DNA of 64,000 nucleotides from positions 62,001 through 126,000 of the forward strand of contig JANQJF010000128.1 in assembly GCA_028281765.1 (NCBI GenBank), given 5' to 3'. The translations under genes and the position numbers were made by a program. Source of the stretch: Planctomycetota bacterium. Its GTDB lineage: Bacteria; Planctomycetota; UBA1135; UBA2386. The notes beneath the pieces are model-generated. The model saw nothing but the letters and a program-made list of their open reading frames with translations. It did not search any database and was not told the origin of the DNA. Shown here one piece after another: positions 10,412 through 19,195 of the stretch (positions are counted from its first letter, which is position 1; each line of letters starts with the position of its first letter).

Positions 10412-11084
10412 CCCGGTGCTCCTGCGGCCGCATCGCGATCCGCTCGATCGTGGGCGCGATCTTGTCGTCGACACGCTGGACGAGTCGACGCACCTTGCCG
10501 TTGAGATGGGCAGCGAGCAGCATCGCGGGGATCGCGACGCAGAGCCCCGCGATCGTCGTCGTCAGCGCTTCGTTGATGCCACCGGCGAGCATCTCCGGCT
10601 TGCCCATGCCAGCCTGGGAGACCCGGCGGAACGAATCCGCGATCCCGAGCACGGTCCCGAGCAGTCCGAGCAGCGGCGCGACCGCGGCAATCAGCGTCAG
10701 CGGCCGGATGTTGCGCTGCATGCGCTCGACCTCTTTCTGCGCCTGATCCTCGATCGCGCCCTCGACGTCGCGCACCTCGTAGCCTTCCCGGCGAAGACCC
10801 GCACAGAGAACACGCGCCGCGGGCGCCTTGATCTGCTCGAGCTCCTGCCGCGCGTCGTCGAACTGCGACGCGCCGATCTTCTCGAGCACGGGATCGAGTG
10901 AACTCGGGCAAACGCGGCCGCGCGTCAACGCGAGCCAGCGTTCGAGCGTGAACGCGAGGACCAGCACCGAGCAGATCGCGATCGGCACCATGACGGGGCC
11001 GCCGGACTCCAAGAACTGCCACAGGGTCTGCGCGGGGTTCGCTTGCTCCTGCGGAGCGGACAGCATCAGCATCAACGTCGTCAT
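10401..11084 (-). CDS. MotA/TolQ/ExbB proton channel family protein
   Basis: 227 residues from ATG 11084, which lies 4 nt after the stop of the TPR gene with AAGGA 8 nt upstream. Three hydrophobic segments are present: about residues 28-48 (VMVPIAICSVLVLAFTLERW), 130-152 (LIAAVAPLLGLLGTVLGI) and 170-195 (TTIAGLCVAIPAMLLAA). AAVAPLLGLLGTVLGIADSF and GGINEALTTTIAGLCVAIPA are the MotA_ExbB domain signatures. The Ala/Met-rich N-terminus (MTTLMLMLSAPQEQ) is not a clear signal peptide. It presumably forms a proton-motive-force-driven motor with the downstream ExbD, with the TPR and propeller-toroid proteins as partners (inference from the operon). Confidence 0.93.
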   Translation of the reverse strand: MTTLMLMLSAPQEQANPAQTLWQFLESGGPVMVPIAICSVLVLAFTLERWLALTRGRVCPSSLDPVLEKIGASQFDDARQELEQIKAPAARVLCAGLRREGYEVRDVEGAIEDQAQKEVERMQRNIRPLTLIAAVAPLLGLLGTVLGIADSFRRVSQAGMGKPEMLAGGINEALTTTIAGLCVAIPAMLLAAHLNGKVRRLVQRVDDKIAPTIERIAMRPQEHRDAA

Positions 11085-11088
11085 CGGA

Positions 11089-14000
11089 TCAGTCCTTGGC
11101 CTCGTCAGAATTCGGATAGCGCTCACGGAGTTCCTTGCGGAACTTCTTCGCGTGCTCGGGCTGGTCGAGCTCGTCGTAGCACTCGGCGGCGCGCGCGAGA
11201 CCGCGCGGCACCCACGGTTCGTGCGCGAAGAGGATCGAGAGTTTCATGAACGCTTCGATCGCAGCCTCGCGATCGCCGGCTGCGTAGCGCGTCTCGCCGA
11301 TGCGGAACTGCGCCTCCGCACCGACCTCGCCGACGGACAGCGACGTCGCGGCGGTGAACGCCTGCTCGGCGCGATCGGCTTCGCCGCGATCGGCGTGGGC
11401 GCGACCGAGCCACAGGTTCGCACGCGCTCGCTCGGTCGCGGGCGTCGCGTCGTCGGCCTGGCCGAGGAAGCGATCGAGCGCCGCGATCCCCTGTGCGGGT
11501 TGTTTCGCGCGCACCGCGCACTCGCCGACGTACAGCCGCGCGCGCTGCGCGCGTTCGTGCTTCGGCTCGCGCTTCAGCAGCGCGCCGAGGTGCTCGAGAG
11601 CCCGCGCGTGATCGCCGGCCCGAAGCGAACATTCGCCGACCATGAACCGTGCCTCCCAGTAGAGCGGCTCGGCCTCGCCGCGCGCCGCAAGCTCCTCGAA
11701 GACCTTGGCGGCCTGGTGGTAGCGCTTCTCTTCGACCCAGGAGAAGCCGAGCCGATAGAGCGCACGACCGCGATGTGCGCCCGTCACCTTCGCGAGCTGC
11801 GCACGGGCCTTCGACGGATCGTCTTCGATCGAACCGACCGACAGCTCGAGCAGCGCTTCGCCGACGCGGTCGGGATCGTCGTTGAGCTGCGCGACGCGCT
11901 CGAACGCGCGCTTTGCTCCCTCGACGTCGCCACAGTTCTTGCACGCCCACGCGAGCTCGTAGAACACGCGAGTCGAACGCTCGACCTTGCTCAGCTCACG
12001 CAGCGTGTCGCGCGCGTCCTCGGCGCGGCCACCGCGCGCCTGCGCGACGCCGAGCGCGTAGCGCACCGCGGGGACGCGCTCGTGCTCGGGATGCTCGCGC
12101 AAGAATCGCTGCGCGGCGCCGATCGCATCCGTCCACTTCTCACCGCGGTGAAACACGCTGATCGCGAGTTCGTCGAGCCCGGCCTGGATCGTCGCGTCGA
12201 CGCCAGGATGCGAACGACCGCGCTCGATCGTCCGCAAACAGTTGGGGTCGTCCCCGAGCTCGAACGCACACCAGGCGAGGCCTTCGATCGCGCGGGCACC
12301 CGCGCGATCCTCGCGCTTGCTCGCCGCACGGTAGCGCTTGCGCGCCGCGTCGAAGTCGCCCTGCTCGAACAGCACGTCGGCCTGCTCGAGTTCGAGCTCG
12401 GCCGCATTCGACGAATCGGGCTCGGCGCGCGATGCGCGCTCGAACCGCTGCGCGGCCGCGTCGAGCTCGCCACGCGCTCGCAGCACGCGTCCGGCGATGC
12501 GCTCGGTCCGCGGCAGATAGCCACCGTTCGGATACCGCGCGTGGTAGCGATCGGCAGCCCGCAGCGCGCGCTCTGCATCCCCGGCTTCGTGCCAGGTCAG
12601 CGCCAGCAGCGAGAGCGCCTCCTCGCGCATCGCCGCGTCGAGCGCGGCGTCGTCGACAAGCGCCTCGAAGCGCGGCGCCGCACCCTTCGCGTCGCCGCCG
12701 AGGAACGCCGACCACGCGGCCTTGAACCGCGCCACGGGTCGTCGCGGGTGCTCGTCCCCGAGCCGCTCGTACGCGTCCAGCGCCGCGACGTAGCGCTCGA
12801 GCGCGAACAGGTTCTCGGCTCGCGCAAACGCCGCTTCCTTCGCGAGCCGATGCTTCGGCTGCTCCTTGATCAGCTGCGCCGCGCGCCGCGCCGACTCGGC
12901 GAAATCGGCGAGCTCGTGCAGCGCGACCACCTGCGCATAGCGCGCGTCGCCGCGCAGCTCGGGATCCTCGGCCTGCGCAGCGCGCTCATAGGCATTCAGC
13001 GCTTCGCGCCACTTGCCGGACTGGGCGAGCGATTCGCCGAGGCCGTACTGCAGACGGGCCGCGCGCGGGTCGGCGTCGCCGAGCGAGCTCGCGACGCTCT
13101 CGTAGCTGGCGCGTGCCGCCTTGGTGTCCCCCGACGCCAGCAACGCCGCGGCGCGGACCTCGAGCGCCTGGGCCCCGAGTTCGGCATCCCGGAGCAGCGG
13201 CTCCAGCACGCGCGCGGCCTTGCGATGGTTGCCCGCCTCGTGGAGCAATCGCCCGACCTCGAGCTTGCCGCGCTTCGCGATCGCCGCGCGCGGATGCTGC
13301 TCGATGAGCCGCTCGAACAGCCGCAGCCCGCCCTCCTTGTCGCCGCGATCGACCCGACACCACGCGAGGCCGTAGAGCGCATCCGCGGTCTTCTCGCCGC
13401 CACGCTCGACGCACGCCCGCCATGCGGATTCCGCGGCGTCGAAGTTCTTGGCACGGTATGCCGCATCACCCTGGAAGTAGCGCACCTCGGCATACTTCTC
13501 GTGGTTCGGCTGCCGCTGGGCCAGCGCTCCGAACAGCCGCTCGGCCGCCTGGAACCGCTCGAGACGCAGTAGCGCAAACCCCGCCTGGTAGCCGCCGTAG
13601 AACGCGTAGCGCTCGCCGTCTCCACCGTTGCGTCCCCCGGCCTCCGCAGCGTCCAAGAACGCGTCGATCGCCGGCTCGTCGCGCCCGAGGTCGCGCAGAC
13701 ATTCGCCACGGCCGTAGAACGCCGCCGCGCGGAGATAATGGTCGTCCTCACTCCGCTCGACGAGGGTCCCGAACTCACTGGCGGCCGCGTCCAGCTCCCC
13801 CTTCTCTTGCAGTGCCGTGCCGAGCCGGTAGCGGGCCTCCGCGATCAGCTCGAAGTCCCGACTGCGCACGGCCTTGCGAAGAGCGACGATGCCCTGCTCG
13901 GCCCGATTCGTCTCGAGCCGGCAGACGCCGAGGCGATACCACGCTTCGGACGCCCGCGCGTGCCGCGGATGCCGTTCGAGGAATCTCTCGAACTTCGGAA

Positions 14001-14145
14001 TCGCTTGCGAATGCAGCCCCCGTTCGACGTATCCGAGCGCGAGCACGAAGTCTTCGGGAGTGCGATTCGTCTGCGCCGCGAGTGTCGATACGAGAACCGC
14101 CGGCAGGATCAGCCCACCGACACGCCGGAGAGAGAGTTCGGGCAT
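11089..14145 (-). CDS. Exported TPR-repeat protein, first gene of the ExbB/ExbD operon
   Basis: 1018 residues with a signal peptide (MPELSLRRVGGLILPAVLVS ... LAAQ) followed almost entirely by TPR repeats of about 34-36 residues, for example HARASEAWYRLGVCRLETNR, AFYGRGECLRDLGRD and GEAEPLYWEARFMVGECSLR. This is the arrangement expected of a long periplasmic or outer-membrane-associated solenoid such as YbgF/BamD-type proteins. It is followed after 4 nt by ExbB, so it is probably co-translated and may link the inner-membrane motor to outer-envelope clients. No enzymatic motif is visible. Confidence 0.88.
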   Translation of the reverse strand: MPELSLRRVGGLILPAVLVSTLAAQTNRTPEDFVLALGYVERGLHSQAIPKFERFLERHPRHARASEAWYRLGVCRLETNRAEQGIVALRKAVRSRDFELIAEARYRLGTALQEKGELDAAASEFGTLVERSEDDHYLRAAAFYGRGECLRDLGRDEPAIDAFLDAAEAGGRNGGDGERYAFYGGYQAGFALLRLERFQAAERLFGALAQRQPNHEKYAEVRYFQGDAAYRAKNFDAAESAWRACVERGGEKTADALYGLAWCRVDRGDKEGGLRLFERLIEQHPRAAIAKRGKLEVGRLLHEAGNHRKAARVLEPLLRDAELGAQALEVRAAALLASGDTKAARASYESVASSLGDADPRAARLQYGLGESLAQSGKWREALNAYERAAQAEDPELRGDARYAQVVALHELADFAESARRAAQLIKEQPKHRLAKEAAFARAENLFALERYVAALDAYERLGDEHPRRPVARFKAAWSAFLGGDAKGAAPRFEALVDDAALDAAMREEALSLLALTWHEAGDAERALRAADRYHARYPNGGYLPRTERIAGRVLRARGELDAAAQRFERASRAEPDSSNAAELELEQADVLFEQGDFDAARKRYRAASKREDRAGARAIEGLAWCAFELGDDPNCLRTIERGRSHPGVDATIQAGLDELAISVFHRGEKWTDAIGAAQRFLREHPEHERVPAVRYALGVAQARGGRAEDARDTLRELSKVERSTRVFYELAWACKNCGDVEGAKRAFERVAQLNDDPDRVGEALLELSVGSIEDDPSKARAQLAKVTGAHRGRALYRLGFSWVEEKRYHQAAKVFEELAARGEAEPLYWEARFMVGECSLRAGDHARALEHLGALLKREPKHERAQRARLYVGECAVRAKQPAQGIAALDRFLGQADDATPATERARANLWLGRAHADRGEADRAEQAFTAATSLSVGEVGAEAQFRIGETRYAAGDREAAIEAFMKLSILFAHEPWVPRGLARAAECYDELDQPEHAKKFRKELRERYPNSDEAKD

Positions 14146-14190
14146 TGCTCAAGACCTACGTAGAGAACTCCCGAACCCCCCGAGATTTTG

Positions 14191-14493
14191 TCACGGGAAG
14201 TTCGATTGGGATTTCTCCACAGAGCTTTGCACGGGACTTGGGGAAGGCCTGTGGAGAAGGACCGGTCCTGTGCACAGTGTCCGCGATCCGCGCGCGGGAC
14301 TCAGCTCTTCTCGACGAGACCGCGGAGACGGCGCCAGGCCGCGCCGTACACCTTTCCCGGCCCAAGCAGGCGTCACGCCGTCCGGAACGTCCGCGACATT
14401 CACTCGATGCAGCCGATCGAGCACCGCCGGATCCACCGGCTCAGGCGCAGCACATCCAATCAGGCCGAGCCCCAAAAGCAAAATGCGGGTCAC
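14191..14493 (-). CDS. Possible small lipoprotein
   Basis: A 100-residue frame whose N-terminus reads as a lipoprotein signal (MTRILLLGLGLIGCAAPEPV, Cys at residue 14), followed by DPAVLDRLHRVNVADVPDG, which looks like real coding sequence. The last 40 residues are low-complexity Ser/Pro/Arg and overlap a patch of short inverted repeats, so the true 3' end may be altered. If this is not a gene, 14146-14588 is an unassigned stretch of about 440 bases. Confidence 0.45.
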   Translation of the reverse strand: MTRILLLGLGLIGCAAPEPVDPAVLDRLHRVNVADVPDGVTPAWAGKGVRRGLAPSPRSRREELSPARGSRTLCTGPVLLHRPSPSPVQSSVEKSQSNFP

Positions 14494-14588
14494 CCTCGAA
14501 GAGTACCCGCCTTCCCATCTCTACCCCAGCACGCGCCCATCGCCCGCGCCCAAGCCCTCGCCCGAAAACACGGGCGAGCGCAGCGCGC

Positions 14589-15290
14589 TCATCGAACCGA
14601 CGTCCATGTATTGCCATCCGCCCCCACCTCGTTGACCGCGAGATCCGTCGAGACGATCTGCGTTTCCCCCGAGGTGCCCACCAGCGCAGCGCCCGGCGCC
14701 GGCATGTCACCGAGGCCCGTGTAGCCACCGGTCTTGGTCTTCACGATCTCGCCCTGCTGGTTGACGAAGTAGGTCGCCAGCCCGCTGTTCGGCGTCGACA
14801 CCGGCCACGCCAGCATCGTCCAGTATCCTTCGGAGTTGTTCGCGTCGATGCTCGCGATGCCGCCGGTCGTCTCGGGGACTCCATCGCCCGACGCGTTCGG
14901 CAAGTAGAGCTGGAAGTAGTAGCCGTGCTTCAGGAAGCGGCCGTTCGCGTCGATGTGGTCGAGCGACATCGGCAGCAGGTTCGGCGACAGGCGATCGCCG
15001 TTCGAACCGCGCAGCGTCGTGCCGCCGGTCATCTCGCGCATCGTGCCGTATTCGTACCCACCGTTGGAGTTCGTGTCGACGAGTCCCATCGTCTTGAACT
15101 TGAACTGCCCGGTCGAAACCGCGCGCAGCGTGCCGACGACCGCGCCCTCGTTGGCGGCGACGCGACCCTGGACGAAGCCCGGGACGACGAGACCCGCGAG
15201 GATCCCGATCACCGCGACGACGACCATCAGTTCGACAAGCGTGAGGCCGCGGCAGCGGCTGTTCTGCGGATTGACTGCGTTGTGGTTCAT
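14589..15290 (-). CDS. Type II secretion/type IV pilus-like pseudopilin
   Basis: 233 residues from ATG 15290 with GGAG 7 nt upstream; the longer frame to 15485 runs into the divergent PPIase promoter. The N-terminus has a prepilin peptidase site and methylated helix: SRCRGLTLVELMVVVAVIGI, with Gly before the cleavage point and Glu at mature position +5. The C-terminal part (about 190 residues) is soluble with turn motifs such as NANGRFLKHGYYFQLYLPNA and IDANNSEGYWTMLAWPV, typical of planctomycetal major-pseudopilin-like proteins. No secretion ATPase or prepilin peptidase lies nearby, so it is an orphan copy. Confidence 0.9.
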   Translation of the reverse strand: MNHNAVNPQNSRCRGLTLVELMVVVAVIGILAGLVVPGFVQGRVAANEGAVVGTLRAVSTGQFKFKTMGLVDTNSNGGYEYGTMREMTGGTTLRGSNGDRLSPNLLPMSLDHIDANGRFLKHGYYFQLYLPNASGDGVPETTGGIASIDANNSEGYWTMLAWPVSTPNSGLATYFVNQQGEIVKTKTGGYTGLGDMPAPGAALVGTSGETQIVSTDLAVNEVGADGNTWTSVR

Positions 15291-15444
15291 TTCGCTCTCC
15301 GCGAGATTCGTCGACACGCTGCACTCCCAACTGAGGCGGAACCCATCAGTTCGCGTCTCGCGCTGAGACGCCGCAGTCGGAATTCCCGATGCGATCGCGC
15401 GGATTCGCGTGCGGCGATTTGCGGCGAATCGATACAGTCCGCGG

Positions 15445-15930
15445 ATGACCGACCGCACGATCACGGCCAACACCGTCGCCGGCATCCACTTCTCGCTGAA
15501 GCTCGACGACGGCCAGACGGTCGACTCGACCGAGGGCCACGAGCCGCTGCTCTACCTGCACGGCCACCACAACCTGGCTCCGGGCCTCGAGGAGGCTCTC
15601 GAGGGCAAGTCGGCCGGCGCCAAGTTCGACGTGACCGTGCCGCCGGAGAAGGGTTTCGGAGAGCACCGTCCCGACGGCATGCAGGTCGTGCCGCGTGAGG
15701 CCTTCCCGGACGAGATCGAAGTCGGCATGCAGTTCGGCTTCCAGGACGAGTCCGGCAACGTGCTCCCCGGCTGGATCCAGGACATCCAGGACGACGGCGT
15801 GCACATCGACCTCAACCACCCGCTCGCCGGGCAGACGCTGCACTTCTCGGTCGAAGTCACCGAGGTGCGCGACGCGTCCGAACAAGAGCTCGAAAACGGC
15901 CACCCGGACGGGCTGGACGAACCCGAGTAG
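15445..15930 (+). CDS. FKBP-type peptidyl-prolyl cis-trans isomerase, SlyD-like
   Basis: 161 residues starting MTDRTITANTVAGIHFSLKL. SlyD-type features are visible: YLHGHHNLAPGLEEALEGK, then VTVPPEKGFGEH, an inserted chaperone (IF) domain (VVPREAFPDEIEVGMQFGF), and the closing strand LNHPLAGQTLHFSVEVTEVR. The acidic tail (NGHPDGLDEPE) lacks the His-rich metal-binding extension of E. coli SlyD. No export signal, so it is a cytoplasmic folding helper. I put the start at ATG 15445 because the extra upstream codons (from 15409) are Arg-rich and precede the domain. Confidence 0.92.
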   Translation: MTDRTITANTVAGIHFSLKLDDGQTVDSTEGHEPLLYLHGHHNLAPGLEEALEGKSAGAKFDVTVPPEKGFGEHRPDGMQVVPREAFPDEIEVGMQFGFQDESGNVLPGWIQDIQDDGVHIDLNHPLAGQTLHFSVEVTEVRDASEQELENGHPDGLDEPE

Positions 15931-15938
15931 TCGAAAAA

Positions 15939-16625
15939 CTAGTGCTCCGCGCCCAGAGACGAACGGAAGTCGGCGTGCTCGGGCGTATCGACGCCTTCAC
16001 TGACCTTCGCGTGCACGCGCGCGATGTCGCGCTCGAGCAGAGCCGCGACGTCCAGCCACAGACCGGGGAAGCACTTGCTTCGGAGCACACCGCTGAGGGA
16101 CGGCGCCAGGACTTCGTAGCGACCGTCACGCCGCACGAACCAATCGACCTGCGCGTCGTCGACTCGCCAAACGACGTACTCCTGCACGCCGTTGCGGCGG
16201 AACGCGTTCTTCTTGTCGTGCAGGTCGTAGCTAGCCGAGCTCGCGGAGATCTCGACGACCAGCTCGGGAGCGCCGCAGATGTAGCCTTCGTCATCGAGCC
16301 GCGCTTGGCCCCGCTCGATGCGGAGCGACAGGTCCGGCTGGGGCTCATTGTCGTCGTCGAGGATCACGGTCGCGTTGTCGACCGCGACGACTCCGGGCGT
16401 CGCCATGACGTACGCACCCAACCAATTGCTCGCGAGAAAATGCGGCTCCCCGTGCCGATCCGCCCGCACCGGTGAAGGCATGTAGACCACTCCCTCGATC
16501 AACTCCGCCTTCTTGACGTGCTCCATCGCGAGGTAGCGCCGATGGAACTCGAACCGGGTCAGCCGGTCCCCGGCCTGCAGCTCGGGGACTTCGGACCATT
16601 CGTCAAGGTGTCGCACGGAGGTCAT
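15939..16625 (-). CDS. Uma2 family endonuclease-fold protein (DUF820)
   Basis: 228 residues from ATG 16625. The restriction-endonuclease-like core shows the family pattern: RLTRFEFHRRYLAMEH, KAELIEGVVYMPSPV, then EPQPDLSLRIERGQ (Asp of the PD motif) and APELVVEISASSASYDLHDKK (E-x-S followed by the Lys pair), ending YVVWRVDDAQVDWFVRR. Uma2 proteins are very numerous in Planctomycetota and Cyanobacteria and their natural substrate is unknown. The open frame continues upstream to 17045, but that part is antisense to ribD. Confidence 0.9.
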   Translation of the reverse strand: MTSVRHLDEWSEVPELQAGDRLTRFEFHRRYLAMEHVKKAELIEGVVYMPSPVRADRHGEPHFLASNWLGAYVMATPGVVAVDNATVILDDDNEPQPDLSLRIERGQARLDDEGYICGAPELVVEISASSASYDLHDKKNAFRRNGVQEYVVWRVDDAQVDWFVRRDGRYEVLAPSLSGVLRSKCFPGLWLDVAALLERDIARVHAKVSEGVDTPEHADFRSSLGAEH

Positions 16626-16669
16626 CTCGGGAACAGGGGAACGGCAGCCGCCGATTCTACCCGAATTCC

Positions 16670-17776
16670 TCAGTGGAACACGCCGTGCACGACGAGGTCC
16701 TCGCCGGCACCATCGCCCGCGGGCGCGTCCCACCACCACTCGTCGAGGCGGAACGCGCTCTCGATCGTCGCGCTGCCGCGCCCGTCGAACGGCGTCGGCG
16801 CTTCGCGGCCGCCGACGAGGCGCGACGTCACGAACGCGAGCACCTGGTCCACGCAGTCCGACTCGTAGAGCCGCGCGAAGAGCGCGCCGCCACCTTCGAC
16901 GAGCACGCGCCGAAGCCCGAGTTCCCGGAGGGCTGCCCAAGCCGCGGCGACATCGAGGGTGTCGTCGACCGTCGGGCAGCGCACGATCTCCGCTTCGGTC
17001 GCCTCGAGCGCGTCGCACTCGGCGTCCTCGCGCACGAGGAGCCACGTCGGCACCTCGCCGGCCGACTGCACGACCCCACGATCGGGCGACAGCTCACCGC
17101 GCGGATCGACGACGATGCGAATCGGGTTCGCGCCTTCGGCGTCGCGCACCGTCAAGCGAGGGTCGTCGCGCTGCGCCGTGCGGAACCCTACGACGACGGC
17201 GTCGACCCGCGCGCGCAACTCGTGTACGCGCCGCCGCGACTCCGCACTCGAGATCCACTGCGAGTCTCCGGATGCCGCCGCGATCTTGCCATCGAGCGTC
17301 ATCGCCCACTTCGCGATCGTCCACGGTCGCGCCAGCGAGAGCCATCGATCGAACGCGCGGTTGATCGCATGGCACGCGTCGGCGCGGACGCCGGTGATCA
17401 CCTCGACTCCCGCCTGGCGCAGCTGTTCGAGACCGCCGCCCACGTGGCGCGGATCGGGATCGGTCGCGCCGACGACGACACGTTCGATCCCCGCCTCGAG
17501 CAGCCACTCGACGCACGGCGGCTGCTTCTTGCCCGTCCCCTTCGAGCTACACGGCTCGAGAGTGACGACGACGCTGTCGGGATTCACACCGTTCTCGGCG
17601 GCGTCTCGCAGCGCTTCGGGCTCGGCGTGCAGCCCACCCCACGCGCGATGCCACCCGCGCCCGACGATTTGCCCGTCCCGCAGCGCGAGCGCGCCGACAC
17701 GAGGATTCGGTTCGACCTGCCCGCGGCCGCGAAGGGCCAGGGCGATCGCCTCGTCCATCAGCGCGTCGTAGTTCAC
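16670..17776 (-). CDS. ribD: Riboflavin biosynthesis bifunctional deaminase/reductase RibD
   Basis: 368 residues, the usual length. The N-terminal deaminase domain (residues 1-145) has the zinc site GLHAEPEAL and LEPCSSKGTGKKQPPC. The C-terminal reductase domain (about 150-368) has WTIAKWAMTLDGKIAAASGDS, PRLTVRD and RRVLVEGGGALFARL. It deaminates the 2,5-diaminopyrimidine ribosyl phosphate from GTP and then reduces the ribose side chain, giving the riboflavin precursor. It lies 25 nt downstream of miaB on the same strand, so the two are probably co-transcribed. No FMN riboswitch is apparent. Confidence 0.96.
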   Translation of the reverse strand: MNYDALMDEAIALALRGRGQVEPNPRVGALALRDGQIVGRGWHRAWGGLHAEPEALRDAAENGVNPDSVVVTLEPCSSKGTGKKQPPCVEWLLEAGIERVVVGATDPDPRHVGGGLEQLRQAGVEVITGVRADACHAINRAFDRWLSLARPWTIAKWAMTLDGKIAAASGDSQWISSAESRRRVHELRARVDAVVVGFRTAQRDDPRLTVRDAEGANPIRIVVDPRGELSPDRGVVQSAGEVPTWLLVREDAECDALEATEAEIVRCPTVDDTLDVAAAWAALRELGLRRVLVEGGGALFARLYESDCVDQVLAFVTSRLVGGREAPTPFDGRGSATIESAFRLDEWWWDAPAGDGAGEDLVVHGVFH

Positions 17777-17801
17777 GACAGGGCCTTCAAGTTGAGGGAC
17801 T

Positions 17802-19139
17802 TCACGAAAGGGCCGGTGCCGGCTGCAGCTCGCCGACGAGCGAGTGCGCGAGCGCTTCGGTCACGCGCACGTGCACGTATTGCCCCTTGAGCGCCGGGTC
17901 GTTCGCCGGGAAGTGCGCGAGTCGATGGTGCCACGTCCGGCCGGACATCCGTCCTTCGACCTTGCTGTCGCCTTCGACGAGCACTTCGAGCGTCTGACCG
18001 ACGAGCCGGTCGTTCTTCTCGCGCGTGTGTTTCTCCTGCAGGGCGAGCAACACCTGGTTGCGGCGCGCCTTTTCGTGCTCGGGCACGTCGTCCTCGAGGT
18101 CCGCAGCAATCGTGCCGGGGCGCGGCGAGTACTTGAAGACGTAGCTCTGTGCGAACTTCACGCGCTCCATGAACTGCACGGTCTCCTCGAAGTCGGCCTC
18201 GGTCTCGCCGGGATAGCCGACGATGAAGTCCGAGTGCAGCTCGATCTCCGGGACCTTCGCCCACAGCTGCTCCGCGCGCGCGAGGTAGCGCTCGACGGTG
18301 TATCCCCGCCGCATCGTCTTGAGCACGCGGTTGCTGCCGGACTGCGCCGGCAGGTGCAGGTAGCGCGACACGTTCGGCAGCTCGGCGATCGTGTCGATCA
18401 GCTCGGCCGACAGGAAGTTGGGGTGCGACGTGATGAACGCGAGGCGACGCAGACCTTCGATCGCGTGCAGCTCACGGAGCAAACGCGACAACGTGAACTC
18501 ACGCCCGAGGTCCCTGCCGTACGCGTTGACCGTCTGACCGAGCAACGTGATCTCGGTCACGCCGTCGTCGACGAGCCGCTGCGACTCTTCGACGATCTCG
18601 TGCATCGGCCGCGAGATCTCGATCCCACGCGTCGTCGGCACGATGCAGTAGGTGCACGGCATGTTGCAGCCACGCATGATCGAGACGTAGGCCTGCGAGC
18701 GGTGCGGCCGCACCCGCACGTTGCGGAAGATCGAGTCGCCGGACACGCCATCGTCGACAGCGACGACCGAGTTCTTCGCCCGCGCCGCGTCGACCTTCTT
18801 CTCGATGTCGCCGAAGGCCGACGGCCCGACGACGAGATCGACGTGCGGCATCCGCGCCTGCACGCGGCGCTGGTGCTCCTGCGCCATGCAGCCGAGCATC
18901 CCCACGACGAGCTCCGGCTCCTTGCGCTTGCGGACGCGCAGCCGACCGAGCTTCGACCAGACGCGGTCCTCGGCGTGCTCCCGCACCGAACACGTGTTCA
19001 GCAGCACGACGTTCGCCTCGCCCTCGGTATCCGCGGGCTCGTAGCCGGCTTCGAGCAGTCGGCTCTCGACGAGCTCGGAATCGAGCTTGTTCATCTGGCA
19101 GCCGTAGCTGTGGACGAAGTACTTCGGGCGGGAGGTCAT
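17802..19139 (-). CDS. miaB: tRNA-2-methylthio-N6-dimethylallyladenosine synthase MiaB
   Basis: 445 residues from ATG 19139. The N-terminal UPF0004 domain carries three Fe-S cysteines in YGCQMNKLDSE, LNTCSVREHAEDR and MLGCMAQEH. The radical-SAM motif is CNMPCTYCIVPTTRG (CxxxCxxC), and a C-terminal TRAM domain follows (LVEGDSKVEGRMSGRTWHHRL). QSGSNRVLKTMRRGY and FIVGYPGETEADF are MiaB-type signatures that separate it from RimO. It adds the methylthio group to i6A37 of tRNAs. Open sequence upstream to 19757 is antisense to the subtilase gene. Confidence 0.95.
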   Translation of the reverse strand: MTSRPKYFVHSYGCQMNKLDSELVESRLLEAGYEPADTEGEANVVLLNTCSVREHAEDRVWSKLGRLRVRKRKEPELVVGMLGCMAQEHQRRVQARMPHVDLVVGPSAFGDIEKKVDAARAKNSVVAVDDGVSGDSIFRNVRVRPHRSQAYVSIMRGCNMPCTYCIVPTTRGIEISRPMHEIVEESQRLVDDGVTEITLLGQTVNAYGRDLGREFTLSRLLRELHAIEGLRRLAFITSHPNFLSAELIDTIAELPNVSRYLHLPAQSGSNRVLKTMRRGYTVERYLARAEQLWAKVPEIELHSDFIVGYPGETEADFEETVQFMERVKFAQSYVFKYSPRPGTIAADLEDDVPEHEKARRNQVLLALQEKHTREKNDRLVGQTLEVLVEGDSKVEGRMSGRTWHHRLAHFPANDPALKGQYVHVRVTEALAHSLVGELQPAPALS

Positions 19140-19195
19140 GAGCGGCGGGATGATAGCGAGGAGGCCCCGCCTCGTCACTGGGGCGGGCCCCGAAC

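Noticed and set aside
6453-10901. 1482-residue frame on the plus strand
   Set aside because: It is an antisense shadow of the propeller-toroid operon: Arg/Ala-rich without domain motifs, as expected in GC-rich DNA.
14200-14290. Replication origin
   Set aside because: Only two degenerate boxes, within a possible coding frame, with no dnaA, dnaN or AT-rich unwinding region.
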